Positions 11,994 to 21,896 of a stretch of 26,095 nt of DNA are shown here, one piece after another (the stretch's first letter is position 1; every line of letters starts with the position of its first letter). This DNA comes from Physocladia obscura. Lineage: Eukaryota > Chytridiomycota > Chytridiomycetes > Chytridiales > Chytriomycetaceae. The position numbers and the translations under genes were made by a program. The DNA lies in contig JADGJH010000186.1 of assembly GCA_027596945.1 (NCBI GenBank), forward strand, positions 1 through 26,095, written 5' to 3'. The notes beneath the pieces were generated by a model. It ran no database searches. It saw only the letters and a program-made list of their open reading frames with translations, and was not told the DNA's origin.

Positions 11994-14503
11994 TTATTCC
12001 AACACTTTTGTCCAATCGAATTTATCAAACGCCGCTCTAAAGGAGGCTTTGCGACGCTGGCAATCATCAGAGGTTGCTCTTTTTGGTTTTCGCCATTTAT
12101 CTGGTGGCAAATCCATCATACTCGCTAAAACTTCCTGAAAACAAAACAATTAACATAATCAAAAAACAGCAATACACATCAATAGAAAAAACTAACCCGT
12201 CCAAACCATTCAGGCCACTCTTGACTATCTTCAATCACGTGACCTATACCTTTATTAGGTTCAAACCAAACATGAAAATACGGCATGTTTTTCACTAGAC
12301 TTCTTCGAAACCCATTTTTTGAAGTGTCAATGACTTTTTTATGTTGCGACCATTCTTCTTCGGAAGCATTGATAGCTTCCTGTACATTTAAAATAAAAAA
12401 AAATAAAAAGGAACCAAAACCACACAAAACAGACCTTAAAATAAGCCGGAGCATCTTCAAATTTTCCCAATGGAATTGGAATACATTCCAACACAGTGTG
12501 CTTATGCCACTTGAAATTGACAACTTGTTCCATAAATACACACCCATGCCCTCGTTCCCAGTTCATTTGTATCAAGCACTTCATAAAGTTTCGGATTTCA
12601 GTCCAATCGTCATCATCAAGTTCGAGAGAGGTTAGCGTATGGTCGATGGGCACAATCTGGCAATGGAATGGAACCATTTCAGTGGTTGCGGGAAGCGCAA
12701 GATAAATTCTTGTGGCTGTGGCTAAAACTGTCACTTTTGGAGTTCCAGTTGATTCTTGGAAACAATGCAAACATTTTTCGAGGGCAGAATTCGCTTTTTT
12801 ATAATCTGAATCGCGTGAAAATAAAAGTTGAAAAAAGGTTTTCATTAATTTTTTAATAACAGACCATGAATCGCGTTTTGGCGCTTTGCGTAATCAGAAA
12901 CTTGAGTTTTCTTCGCAAGATCTTCTGCTTTTTCATCCATATAGTCCAAGTCCTCACGATAAGTGGTATCCTTTGTGATGCGGTTGGCCATTTCAGCATC
13001 ATAATTTGCTGCAGATGACATCTTTTCCTGAAGAAGCAAATCTGCAATCGAGGCACTTGTTTCCGACTCTCCGGGATAATTAATTCGTTGACCCTTTTCA
13101 TCGTACGTTGCCTGTTATACGTATAAATATACATATTTTAAAATCATCGCGAAATCTGATAGGAATAAAACCTTCAAATCCTCTCGCTTCCGTTTTGCGT
13201 TCCCAAATGAAAGTTTCGAAGAGGCTACGTCTGATCCAATATCTTGCAATTGACCTCGACTATTTATAGTCGGAACAATAACAGTTTTGTTCTTGTTTTA
13301 AAGAAGGAAAATCGTAAGGTAGCGGAAGTTGATACGGAGAAGTAGAAATAATAACCTTGTTCGAATTTCCGCTGCCAGTATCAGAGTTCTCATAGCGTTG
13401 CTTTTCGCGTTCGTATTTTGCAACGAGCTCTGCATCTTCAGTTCCCATCATTGAATTGCGCAAAATTCGTGAATTCATTTTGTTCAAGTCAGCTAATGAC
13501 AAAATAGGTTCATTCAAACGCTCGTGGGCAATAGAATCTACCACAATTCCGCCAGTTGCTGCAGTTGGAATCAAATTTCCAGCAAGACGGCTGTGAATGC
13601 GAGACATTGGCGACGATTTATTGGTTTGTGATTTTTCTTCTCTGTCTTCGGACTGAGTATCATCAGAAACTTTGGGTCGTTTGAAATCCGCACTAGATTT
13701 GTACTTTTCAGTTGATGCGGCGGCAAAATGGCGGGAATGTTTTGACATAGACGATTTTCCAACTTTCCGATCAAGATGATCACGTTCATGAATCAATTGT
13801 TCAAGTTCTTTAATCGATCCCCATCGCTCTATAGCTAATTCTTCAATATCGCGACCGTCTTCTTCGGCTGCTTCTTGGAGCCGCTTCAGACGCATCATTC
13901 GCCAGCTTGATTTTGAATCACCGAAAACAACTTCCTTCTTTTTGGGCGGATTCGAGTGATTCGATGAGGATTCTCCTCCTCTCGCTGGTGCACCAAAGTC
14001 TGAAGCAAAAAAATCTTTGTTCAGTTCGCGTTCACGTCGGATCGCCTTGATAAAATATTCAGTCCGATGAGTAATATGCAATAATATATATAGAGAATAT
14101 AAATATTTAAACAACTTACGTCCTTCCGCTTGCGCTCGCAATCAGCATCAGTTTCTTTTTTAGTTGCATCTTTTGGAACAACGCGCAAACCAAAAAGCGC
14201 AAGCGGATCAGTTTTCTCTTGAACATCCCCCAGAGACCCTTGCATCCAAGAATCACGAACCGCCGATTCCGCTGAAATAATGTTGCCCTCAGTTGCTCGA
14301 TTTGTTAATGTTGATACTGATTCGGATGCGACAGACACTGGTGGCGCTTCGAACCATTCGTCATCACTATTGCTACGAATACTGGCGTTATCATCGTCGA
14401 TACTTGGACTTGAGTCTCGGTGTTCACTTCGCTTCGACTTCTTTTCCTTGGATGACTTCTTATGCTTTCGTTTCTCTTTTTTTGTTTTCATGTCTCGGTT
14501 CAT
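11994..14503 (-). CDS. CWF19-like protein 2 homolog (splicing/lariat-associated, CwfJ domains)
   Basis: Homolog of S. pombe Cwf19 and animal CWF19L2, associated with the spliceosome and intron-lariat debranching. Exons (minus): 14503-14120, 14045-13356, 13291-13172, 13111-12865, 12805-12435, 12379-12197, 12134-11994, giving 711 residues. The N terminus is Lys-rich (KKEKRKHKKSSKEKKSKR) and low complexity, likely nuclear. SWRMMRLKRLQEAAEEDGRD and the NSRGQLQDIGSD region match the conserved Cwf19 middle. The C-terminal third is the CwfJ_C_1/C_2 pair: two Cys in CLHCF, then VPFHCQIVPIDH, the HIT-like HKHTVLECIP, and MPYFHVWFEPNKGIGHVIED. The intron 13355-13292 has weak signals (GTTATT...CAAG) but is needed to reach NKTVIVPTINSRG in frame and avoid a TAG at 13260. 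The ATG sits 5 bp after the ATP10 stop; a second ATG four codons on (MKTKKEK) is an alternative start. Confidence 0.9.
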
Positions 14504-14508
14504 TTTTT

Positions 14509-15651
14509 TTATGGTTCTGATAGAAGCTCTTTTACACTCGAAATGAGCGTTTTAATTTCCTCCTCCTCTGCTGGTCCATGTGCAGACCACCTGACTCGTC
14601 CAATCGAATCGACTAAATGAACCCAACCCACCAATTTGTTATCCATCCCAATTTTAGTTCGTTCGGAAATAATGCTTCCGCGGTGAATCAAATATGTGGC
14701 GTGCATTTCTTTTGGTACATTGCGCTTAATCCATCTTTCAAACACCTGCAACGCCCATGATTTTGACCAATCTTCTTCAATGTTCAGCTGCACGATTGGA
14801 ATATCTGGAATCTCGGCTTTTAACGGTTTTATATAAGATTTGACATGCGGTTCTCCAAGAGCGTTGAAAAAGAACGCGACAAGGGTTACTTTGTTTGACT
14901 TGATAAGGGAATGAATATCAGTGTCGACTTGTAACAATGATTTTCCAGAGATGTTTGGAATTTTGGGGCTCGACTGGGTTTTTGTTTTTACTTGAACTTT
15001 ATAAAAACATTAATACACCAACCAACGGAAATTTCATCATTTTGGGAGCAGTCCATAGCTTAACACCTTTCTGAGCAATTTCTTTCAAATCATCGAATCG
15101 GCCTTTTTTAAATGCAGCGTCCATCAATAATTTGCGTTCCTCTTCGTTTTTTTGTGAGTCAAAAATACCAGAAAGCTTTGAGCGAATTTTCTGTGCAGTT
15201 GGGCCCATTTTTGATGATAGGCCCTGTTCTCTTCTATAAATTCGCTTAATACAATACGTTCAATAGTAAATTCCAGTTTTTGCTTACCGCTTCAATTCAG
15301 CTTCTTCTAGAGCTTTGATACGTGCTTCCAATTTGGAATGATTGCGATAGATAAAGTTTGATCTGCACATGAAATATAAGAGAAATGATTGCACGGTACG
15401 AATGCACGCAGAGTGCGGGATGACTCTCACGTCGGGGCATCAGGATTTTTGCGATTCTCTTCAATGCTTTTGGCATCTCGCTCAAGCATCTTTTGAAAAC
15501 GGGCAACAAGGCCCAAGTTTTGCGATTGTGGCGGAGGTAGCACAGGCGGAGGAACGAACAATTTCGGTGCCTGGTTTTCAGCTCCTGGCGGTAGTTTTGA
15601 TGACAAGTTTCGCGTCAGCCTCAGTTTGAATATGTTATGCATTGATTTCAT
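14509..15651 (-). CDS. ATP10: Mitochondrial ATP synthase assembly factor Atp10
   Basis: Atp10 helps assemble the Fo part of mitochondrial ATP synthase (subunit 6) at the inner membrane. Exons (minus): 15651-15431, 15362-15288, 15233-15023, 14973-14509, giving 323 residues. The N terminus (KLRLTRNLSSK) is basic, Ser/Leu-rich and without acids, as in a matrix-targeting signal. The middle is helical and charged (KIRSKLSGIF...KKGRFDDLKEIA). The C-terminal half is the Atp10 domain, with VTLVAFFFNALGE, SWALQVFERWI and the family-typical GWVHLVDSIGRVRWSAHGPA near the end. A start at 15642 (MHNIF) is equally possible. The start codon is 21 bp from the divergent FIP1 ATG, and the stop is 5 bp from the next ATG on the same strand. 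That leaves almost no room for separate untranslated regions. Confidence 0.85.
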
Positions 15652-15672
15652 TTGTCCAAACTTCGAAAAAAG
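15652..15672. promoter_or_regulatory. Minimal divergent promoter gap between ATP10 and FIP1
   Basis: Only 21 bp separate the two start codons, which face away from each other. Unless one gene starts further in, both transcripts must begin inside the other gene's coding sequence or use almost no leader. No TATA-like element is visible in the gap. Confidence 0.5.
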
Positions 15673-17502
15673 ATGGAAGACGACTCTGACGATCTTGTCA
15701 ACAACATTGACGCGAATAATCAGAATAATTCTGCCGAACCTGACGCACTGGAAGAAGGCGAAGAGCAGCAATTCAACAATGATAACAACAATGATAACGA
15801 TAATGACAACGTCAATGACGACAACGAAAGCGGTGACGATTCCGACGATGTGTGTCCATTCCTTACTCCTTAGTTGTACTTGTCTGGCAAAACTAACAAG
15901 CTTAATTACTCATTGCTCATCAAAGGACGTCGAGATTGTTATGGACACTGAGCAGCAGTCAAGGTTTTTTCTGTTCCCTTTACTTCCACAAACTGAACCC
16001 AAAATAATATTTCAGATCTGCTCCCCAGCCAATCACAATCAAACCAATTGCTTCCAGTTTGTTCTCTCTCTTCAATCTTTTGAATAATATCAAATTTCTC
16101 ATCCACGCTCGCCATTCTCCCATTCTCTGTCGCAGCTGACGCTTCCGGAAACCAAACTTTGGCGGCTACATCCGCAGCGGCAAAAGCTGCCACAACGGGT
16201 CTCGATATCTCTCTTGTCGGTCAAATCGACGGAAAAGATCTTTTTGATGTTGATGTGGACAGTATCGAAGACAAACCGTGGCGCAAACCTGGTGCAGATA
16301 TAACAGATTATTTTAATTTTGGTTTCAACGAAGTGTCATGGCGCGCATACTGCAACAAGCAAAAAAGTCTCCGCGAAGAAGCTTTGATGCAAAAACGAAT
16401 TCATGTATGGTTTTGTACTTTTACGTGAGTGTTGGAAAAAATTACTGAATATGCATGCTGCACAAATCAGGTTTTCGAGCATTCAGACTTAAACACCGAT
16501 CAGCAAATGCTCGGTATGTTTGGAATGCAGCAGCCAAAGTTCCAGAGAATGGCACCTCAACAGCAGCAGCAACAACAGCAGTTCAATCCAATGATGATGC
16601 AGATGCAAATGATGCAACAACAGCAAATGATGCAGCAGCGTGCAATAATGTCTGGAAATATGATGGGTGCCCCGCCTGGTTTGCCTGGAATGGGCGCTCC
16701 TCCTGGACTACCCATGATGTCATCGGGTCAATCATCACAATTACCACCGCCAGGAACAGACTTAAATATGTTTGGAAAAAGGACGCGCGACCAAGATGAA
16801 TCTGCAATTAAAGTAATTGCCGGCGGCGAAAACTTGGAGGACAAGCCGCCTGGAACTGAAGGGTTTGCTACATAGTTTACTCCATTGTTCATTTATATAT
16901 ATTTTTTAATGTGCAGTGGCAGCAGAAGTGAATCAAACACACCGCGTCACGATTCTCGTGGACTTCCCGATCCACCAGGGCATTCTAGTGGATCTGGAAA
17001 CAATGGAAGATTCCCCAATAATTCTGGTAGGCTTTTTTTTAACTTATAAAACTGACGTTGACATTTAACAGGTGGTGGTGGCGTAGGTGGGAATTTTCAA
17101 ACTCAACAAAATGGATTCAACCAGCAAAACCAGCCACCATTTAGACAGCATGGCCAACAACCTCCGAGAAATATGCCCCCAGTACGCGGACGGGGAGGTG
17201 GAATGTATGGTGGAGATCGAGACAGACAAGAGGGATACCGAGGTGGTCCGCCGCCACAGGGAGGTCGCGATGGTTATTATGAGCGAGGAAGTGGCCGTGA
17301 TCATTATCGAGATGTAAGTTTTTGATATTGATCGTGCATAGATTAAAAAATAGAAAATAAGGATGGACGTGGCTTGCCTCCGCCTCACTGGGACGACCGA
17401 CGAGACTGGGACGATCAACGCTGGGGAGGTGGTGGAAGTGGTGGACCACCAGCACCAAATCGTGATCCACGTGACTCTCGAAAGCGAGACGATCGACGTT
17501 GA
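15673..17502 (+). CDS. FIP1: Fip1-like pre-mRNA polyadenylation factor
   Basis: Subunit of the cleavage/polyadenylation (CPF/CPSF) complex that links poly(A) polymerase to RNA. Exons: 15673-15849, 15926-15963, 16016-16056, 16136-16404, 16471-16874, 16917-17026, 17072-17313, 17362-17502, giving 473 residues. The acidic N terminus ends in an Asn/Asp run (about residues 34-58), typical of Fip1. DVEIVMD follows, then the diagnostic Fip1 motif [18 protein letters not shown] with [10 protein letters not shown] (about residues 133-158). The second half is Gln/Met-rich (a run of 8 Gln near 16560), then Pro/Gly-rich, and ends in an RG/RD-rich tail ([10 protein letters not shown]) like metazoan FIP1L1. 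The upstream TTG at 15652 is in frame but is not a normal start; the ATG at 15673 is the first. Confidence 0.93.
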
Positions 17503-17576
17503 AATTAAATTGTTCAGACAACTTTGTTTTATTTTTATTTTTATTTTGTCCGGAAAAAGATCGATAAAGAAACCTG

Positions 17577-19308
17577 ATGCCACGAAGATCAAGCGTCTCG
17601 AACATCCCGAAAAGGATACACAATAACAACGATACATCCGAAGACGAAAGTAGTGATGATGAATTCGCAAACGCAACGCAGCGTGCTGCGGCAAAGAAAC
17701 GGAAACTCGATAACAGGAACAAAAATAAGGCGAACAGCAGTCAGCAGAGCAACAATTCCAATGACGCAAATAATTCTAGCGGTGACGGTGACAGCAATGA
17801 TGATAATAACGATGACAATGACGGCGATGATGACGATGATGATAATGACGATATTGACGATCTCCCGCCAGCCCAGTCCAAAGATGAAAAACGTGCTATT
17901 AGACGTTCATACAGAGAACTGCAGCAACACATCGAAGGTTTTTATTATGATCCAAGTTTTCTCTTCATCATTTTTTAAGAGACTGTTTTTTCTGGCAGAC
18001 AACCAGAGTGAAATGATTAAACCGAACTCGACTGGAATTCTTGAATCTCTCAAACGTGCAAATGAGAATTTCGAAAATGGTAAAATCAAAAATATTATCG
18101 ATCACGACATTTTTTAAAATTATTTTAATTTTATTGTTATGCTACATTTGCATCTTTCGAATTCAACACTATTTCAGTCCAAACATCCCAAGAAGCTGCT
18201 CTGGACTCTAAAGTTCTTACTACAGCCGCAAAACTCACTGTGAAAAAAGTTATGAACATGAAACTCGCTGGCCGAAGTCTCAACATCGGCGATTTTATGA
18301 AACGTGTCCGAGCGCGTCTTTTACCAGCCGATGCCAGAGGTGGAGGATTGAATGATGATGACGAAAATATGCATGAACTAGATTGGATAAGGCTAAGGAA
18401 AGAAGTAGCTGTGTGTGGCTTTTCAGCACCCGCGTTGGAGTTTATGTTTGTTTTTTTTTAATTAAATTTATTATTGTTAAATTTTTTTTTCAGGTACGGG
18501 CCGCTCTCTGTTGAACAAAAAACGAGGAATCAATCGAGAAAATTTGGAAATAGATTGCAAAAAGATTTAACACAATTGCAAAAACCCCAAGAGGTTTCTA
18601 TTTTGTTTTGCAGTTAAATTCCATTTTATTTGCTGTTATCAAATATAGTAAAAAATATTTTAATATTTTTATTATAGCTTGTAGAAACAGATATTCAAAA
18701 ACAAGAAAATGAAACCACAAAATGTGTTGCGAATGTTTTCAAAGTGTTAATGCGGAAAGGAGCCATGAATTTTTTTGAGTTCGTGATTAATCCAGAATCA
18801 TTTAGTCAAAGGTAAAACAAAAGATTGATATGCTCGCTTTATGTAACTTTTTTTTCAGTGTCGAAAATATCTTTTATGTGAGCTTTTTGATTCGAGATGG
18901 ACTGGTTTCGATGGATATTGAAGACGGGCAGCCAATTTTGAAGCGTAGGTTTTGCATTTTTTGTTTCACGTACCACTTGCAAAAATGACTTCCCTTCCAA
19001 TTTGATTATTTAAATATCAAAATTTGCAAATTCTTTTTTAATTTTTTAATTAGCAAAACAGAAAAGTGGTATGAACGGAGAAGGTTCAAATCATGGAGCT
19101 AATAAAACTCAGCAAAAGCAACACATAATTGAACTTTCACATGAAAGTTGGGAGGTGAATATTTCAACTTGCGCACTCATTATTTACTCTTGTATATTTT
19201 CTGTAGGAAATAATTGACGCGTATGATATCCAAGACACTGTTATTCCTACTCGAGCCAGAACTCAAGAGCCGGCTGCTGCTAGGAATGCAGACAAGTGGT
19301 ATGGTTGA
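17577..19308 (+). CDS. NSE4: Nse4, kleisin subunit of the SMC5/6 complex
   Basis: Nse4 bridges the Smc5 and Smc6 heads and acts in recombinational repair and genome stability in the nucleus. Exons: 17577-17937, 17999-18079, 18178-18445, 18494-18593, 18678-18811, 18859-18944, 19054-19154, 19207-19308, giving 410 residues. The N-terminal 100 residues are very acidic with Asn/Asp/Ser runs, including a basic patch AAAKKRKL. The conserved N-terminal kleisin part follows: RRSYRELQQHIE, LKRANENFENV and QEAALDSKVL. The C-terminal Nse4 domain has KVLMRKGAMNFFEFVINPESF, SVENIFYVSFLIRDG and an end resembling the family's winged-helix region (SWEEIIDAYDIQDTVIPTR). It begins 74 bp after the FIP1 stop on the same strand. 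Confidence 0.9.
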
Positions 19309-19319
19309 AGTTATGATAA

Positions 19320-19325
19320 AATAAA
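19320..19325 (+). terminator. Candidate poly(A) signal after NSE4
   Basis: AATAAA 11 nt after the NSE4 stop codon, in the 193-bp gap before G6PD. The position is close but plausible in a compact genome. Confidence 0.35.
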
Positions 19326-19501
19326 TTGCATTTGGTTTTTGGGGACCATGACACGAATTGGTCGAAAAATTCAAGGCTGTTCTGCTTGTGGCTTGTACTC
19401 CTGCTGAGCCGATTTCAAATAGCTTCCGGTGTATCAAATCATTTTTTCTCCTTGATTGTGACCCCAAAACAAAAGAGTCAAAAAACAAACCAAATCGAGA
19501 A

Positions 19502-21762
19502 ATGTCCACATCCGACACTACAGTCATTATTGGTAAGTTTCAAGGCCAAACTAAGTTTGCCAGCTGTTTCGCGTACTTGTGCTTTAAATGCTGACGGGCG
19601 ATATTATTGTCTAAATTTATCTGAAATGAAATGCTAACTAACCTTTACAAATGAAACAACAGTGCTGGGAGCCTCAGGTAACAAGGAAAACACCAGATTC
19701 TTTCAAATCCTCTACTATTGAGAACTATGCAAAATCTTTGGATGGACCACGCCAGCTACTGTTCTCGTTTCAGAAATGCATTTGAAATCCCCCCCACTCC
19801 CAATTTCAAAAGCAAGGAGTTTCTTCCGAAAATGCGTGATCATGTCTATATAGAGAGCCTTACTTGTTTGCGCATTCCGCATCTTTCTTTCTTTCAACCC
19901 AAAATGCATTTCCTTATCAATAACCATACCTAAAAATATCTTGCAACCATTCACATTCAGGCGATCTTGCCTTCAAAAAGACATACCCAGCCCTCTTCGG
20001 TCTTTTTTCTAACTCGTATCTGCCGAGCAACGTTAAGATTGTCGGTTATGCACGCAGTCACATTGACCTCCCAGACTTCCGTGCGCGCGTCTCGTCGAAA
20101 ATTAAAACAACTAAGACCGAGGCACTCGAATCCTTTCTTTCAATCTGCACGTATGTGAGCGGCAAGTACGACGATACCGCTTCGTTTGTGGTTCTTAACT
20201 CCTTCGTTGAGACTCTGGAGGCCCAGGCAGGCGGTAGTATTGACGATGAATTCCGCAAGACGCGCATTTTCTACATGGCTCTTCCGCCAAGTGTATTTAT
20301 CCCGGCGAGTAAAGGGCTGAAGGAAGGGTGCTATTTGGGCAAGGGTGGAAAGAACCGGTTGATTGTAGAGAAGCCGTTTGGAAAAGATCTTGCCAGTAGC
20401 TTGGAGCTTGGCCGTGCATTGGCTGCAAATTGGAAAGAGGAAGAGGTGAATAATTGGTGTATAACAAATAAGTGAAGGTTTTAATCTGTTTTTTTATTTT
20501 TATTTAATCGCAGATTTACCGCATTGATCATTACCTTGGAAAAGAAATGGTGAAGTCTTTGATGGTTTTGCGTTTCGCAAACGTATTTTTTGGTTCCATC
20601 TGGAACCGCCACTACATCAATAATGTTCAAATCACATTCAAAGAAAAGTTTGGAACTGATGGTCGTGGTGGTTACTTTGATGAGTTTGGAATTATTCGTG
20701 ATGTTTGTATTTCTTCGTTGTTATCTTTTTGATTACAGGAATTGAAACTTACACTACCAAAAAAAAACGTACAGATTATGCAAAATCACTTACTTCAAGT
20801 TTTGACTATCTTGGCAATGGAACGACCAGTTAGCTTGGATGCTGAAGATGTTCGCAACGAAAAAGTGAAAGTTTTACGTGCAGTTAAACCAATCACATTG
20901 GAAGACACCATTCTCGGTCAATACACTGCCAGCGCTGAGAAAAATGAACCTGGTTATTTGGATGACCCAACTGTTCCAAAGGGATCTGTTACTCCGACAT
21001 ATGCTGCGCACGTCTTGAATATTTCGAATGAACGTTGGGATGGCGTACCATTTATTCTAAAGGCAGGAAAGGGTATGTTGGCGTTTTTTGCTGCTTTTTT
21101 CGCTTCTTTTTTTTTTTTGGTTTTTTCTTCTTTTTCTTTGAAAAATGACCAACATTTCTCGGTCAATAGCGTTGAATGAAAGCAAAGTTGAAATTCGAAT
21201 CCAGTTTAACGACCCCGCTGGAGGATTGTATCCAGGAACCAAGAGAAATGAACTTGTCATTCGTTTGCAACCAAAAGAAGCTGTTTATGCCAAGGTTTGA
21301 TTTAGTTTCGTTTCTGCAATTTAATTGACATGGAAAAAATTATTTTAGATGATGAATAAAGAACCAGGCTTGTCAACGGACTTACATGTTACCGAGCTTG
21401 ATTTGAGTTACGAAAAGCGATACAAGGATGCCAAGATTCCAGACGCATATGAGTCTTTGATTTTGGACTGTTTGAGAGGCGACCATGCCAACTTTGTGCG
21501 CGATGATGAGGTTTGTTGAATTACCGTCGTTCGCTTGTTGTTTTCTCATTTATTTGACAAAAAATATCCTTTTTCTTTACAGCTGGAACTTGCCTGGAAA
21601 ATTTTTACACCGCTGCTGCATAAAATTGAGGGCGAAAAGGTTCAGCCTGAGTTTTATGAGTTTGGATCGCGGGGGCCAGCAGCGGCAAAGGAGTTTATCG
21701 AGAGACATGGGTTCCAGCGCGATTCGACATACAAATGGATTCCACATGCACCGCACTTGTGA
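19502..21762 (+). CDS. ZWF1: Glucose-6-phosphate 1-dehydrogenase
   Basis: First enzyme of the oxidative pentose phosphate pathway: glucose 6-phosphate + NADP+ to 6-phosphogluconolactone + NADPH, in the cytosol. Exons: 19502-19532, 19663-19677, 19961-20445, 20514-20702, 20775-21072, 21170-21294, 21349-21510, 21583-21762, giving 494 residues, normal for the family. The coenzyme motif [10 protein letters not shown] (residues 13-22) is assembled from three exons, the middle one only 15 nt long. EKPFG and the active-site RIDHYLGKE (Asp182, His183, Lys187) are intact, as are [18 protein letters not shown] and the C-terminal YKWIPHAP. It supplies NADPH, which thioredoxin-dependent peroxiredoxins need, but sharing a neighbourhood here is probably chance. 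Confidence 0.97.
19663..19677 (+). other. ZWF1: 15-nt microexon of G6PD
   Basis: Flanked by AG at 19661-19662 and GT at 19678-19679, between introns of 130 and 283 bp. With one phase-1 base from each side it encodes VLGAS of the dinucleotide-binding loop. Skipping it keeps frame but removes part of the Gly-rich motif. Confidence 0.85.
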
Positions 21763-21896
21763 TTTTAGCAGATGATCAGGGGTCATGATGGATAAATCTG
21801 AAAAGGAGCTTGTTTGATGCCTTTGTTTTTTTTTTGGAAGAAACACTGAATGTGAAAAAAAAAGTTGTCGATTTAGAAAAAACACAAAATAAAAGC

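Noticed and set aside
13260..13262. CWF19L2 stop at TAG, 13260
   Set aside because: Removing intron 13355-13292 gives NKTVIVPTINSRGQ, which continues into conserved Cwf19 sequence in frame.
17065..17769. 234-codon open frame on the minus strand
   Set aside because: It lies antisense to the RG-rich end of FIP1 and the start of NSE4. Its Ser/Cys/Ile-rich translation is the complement of repetitive coding DNA and has no domain.
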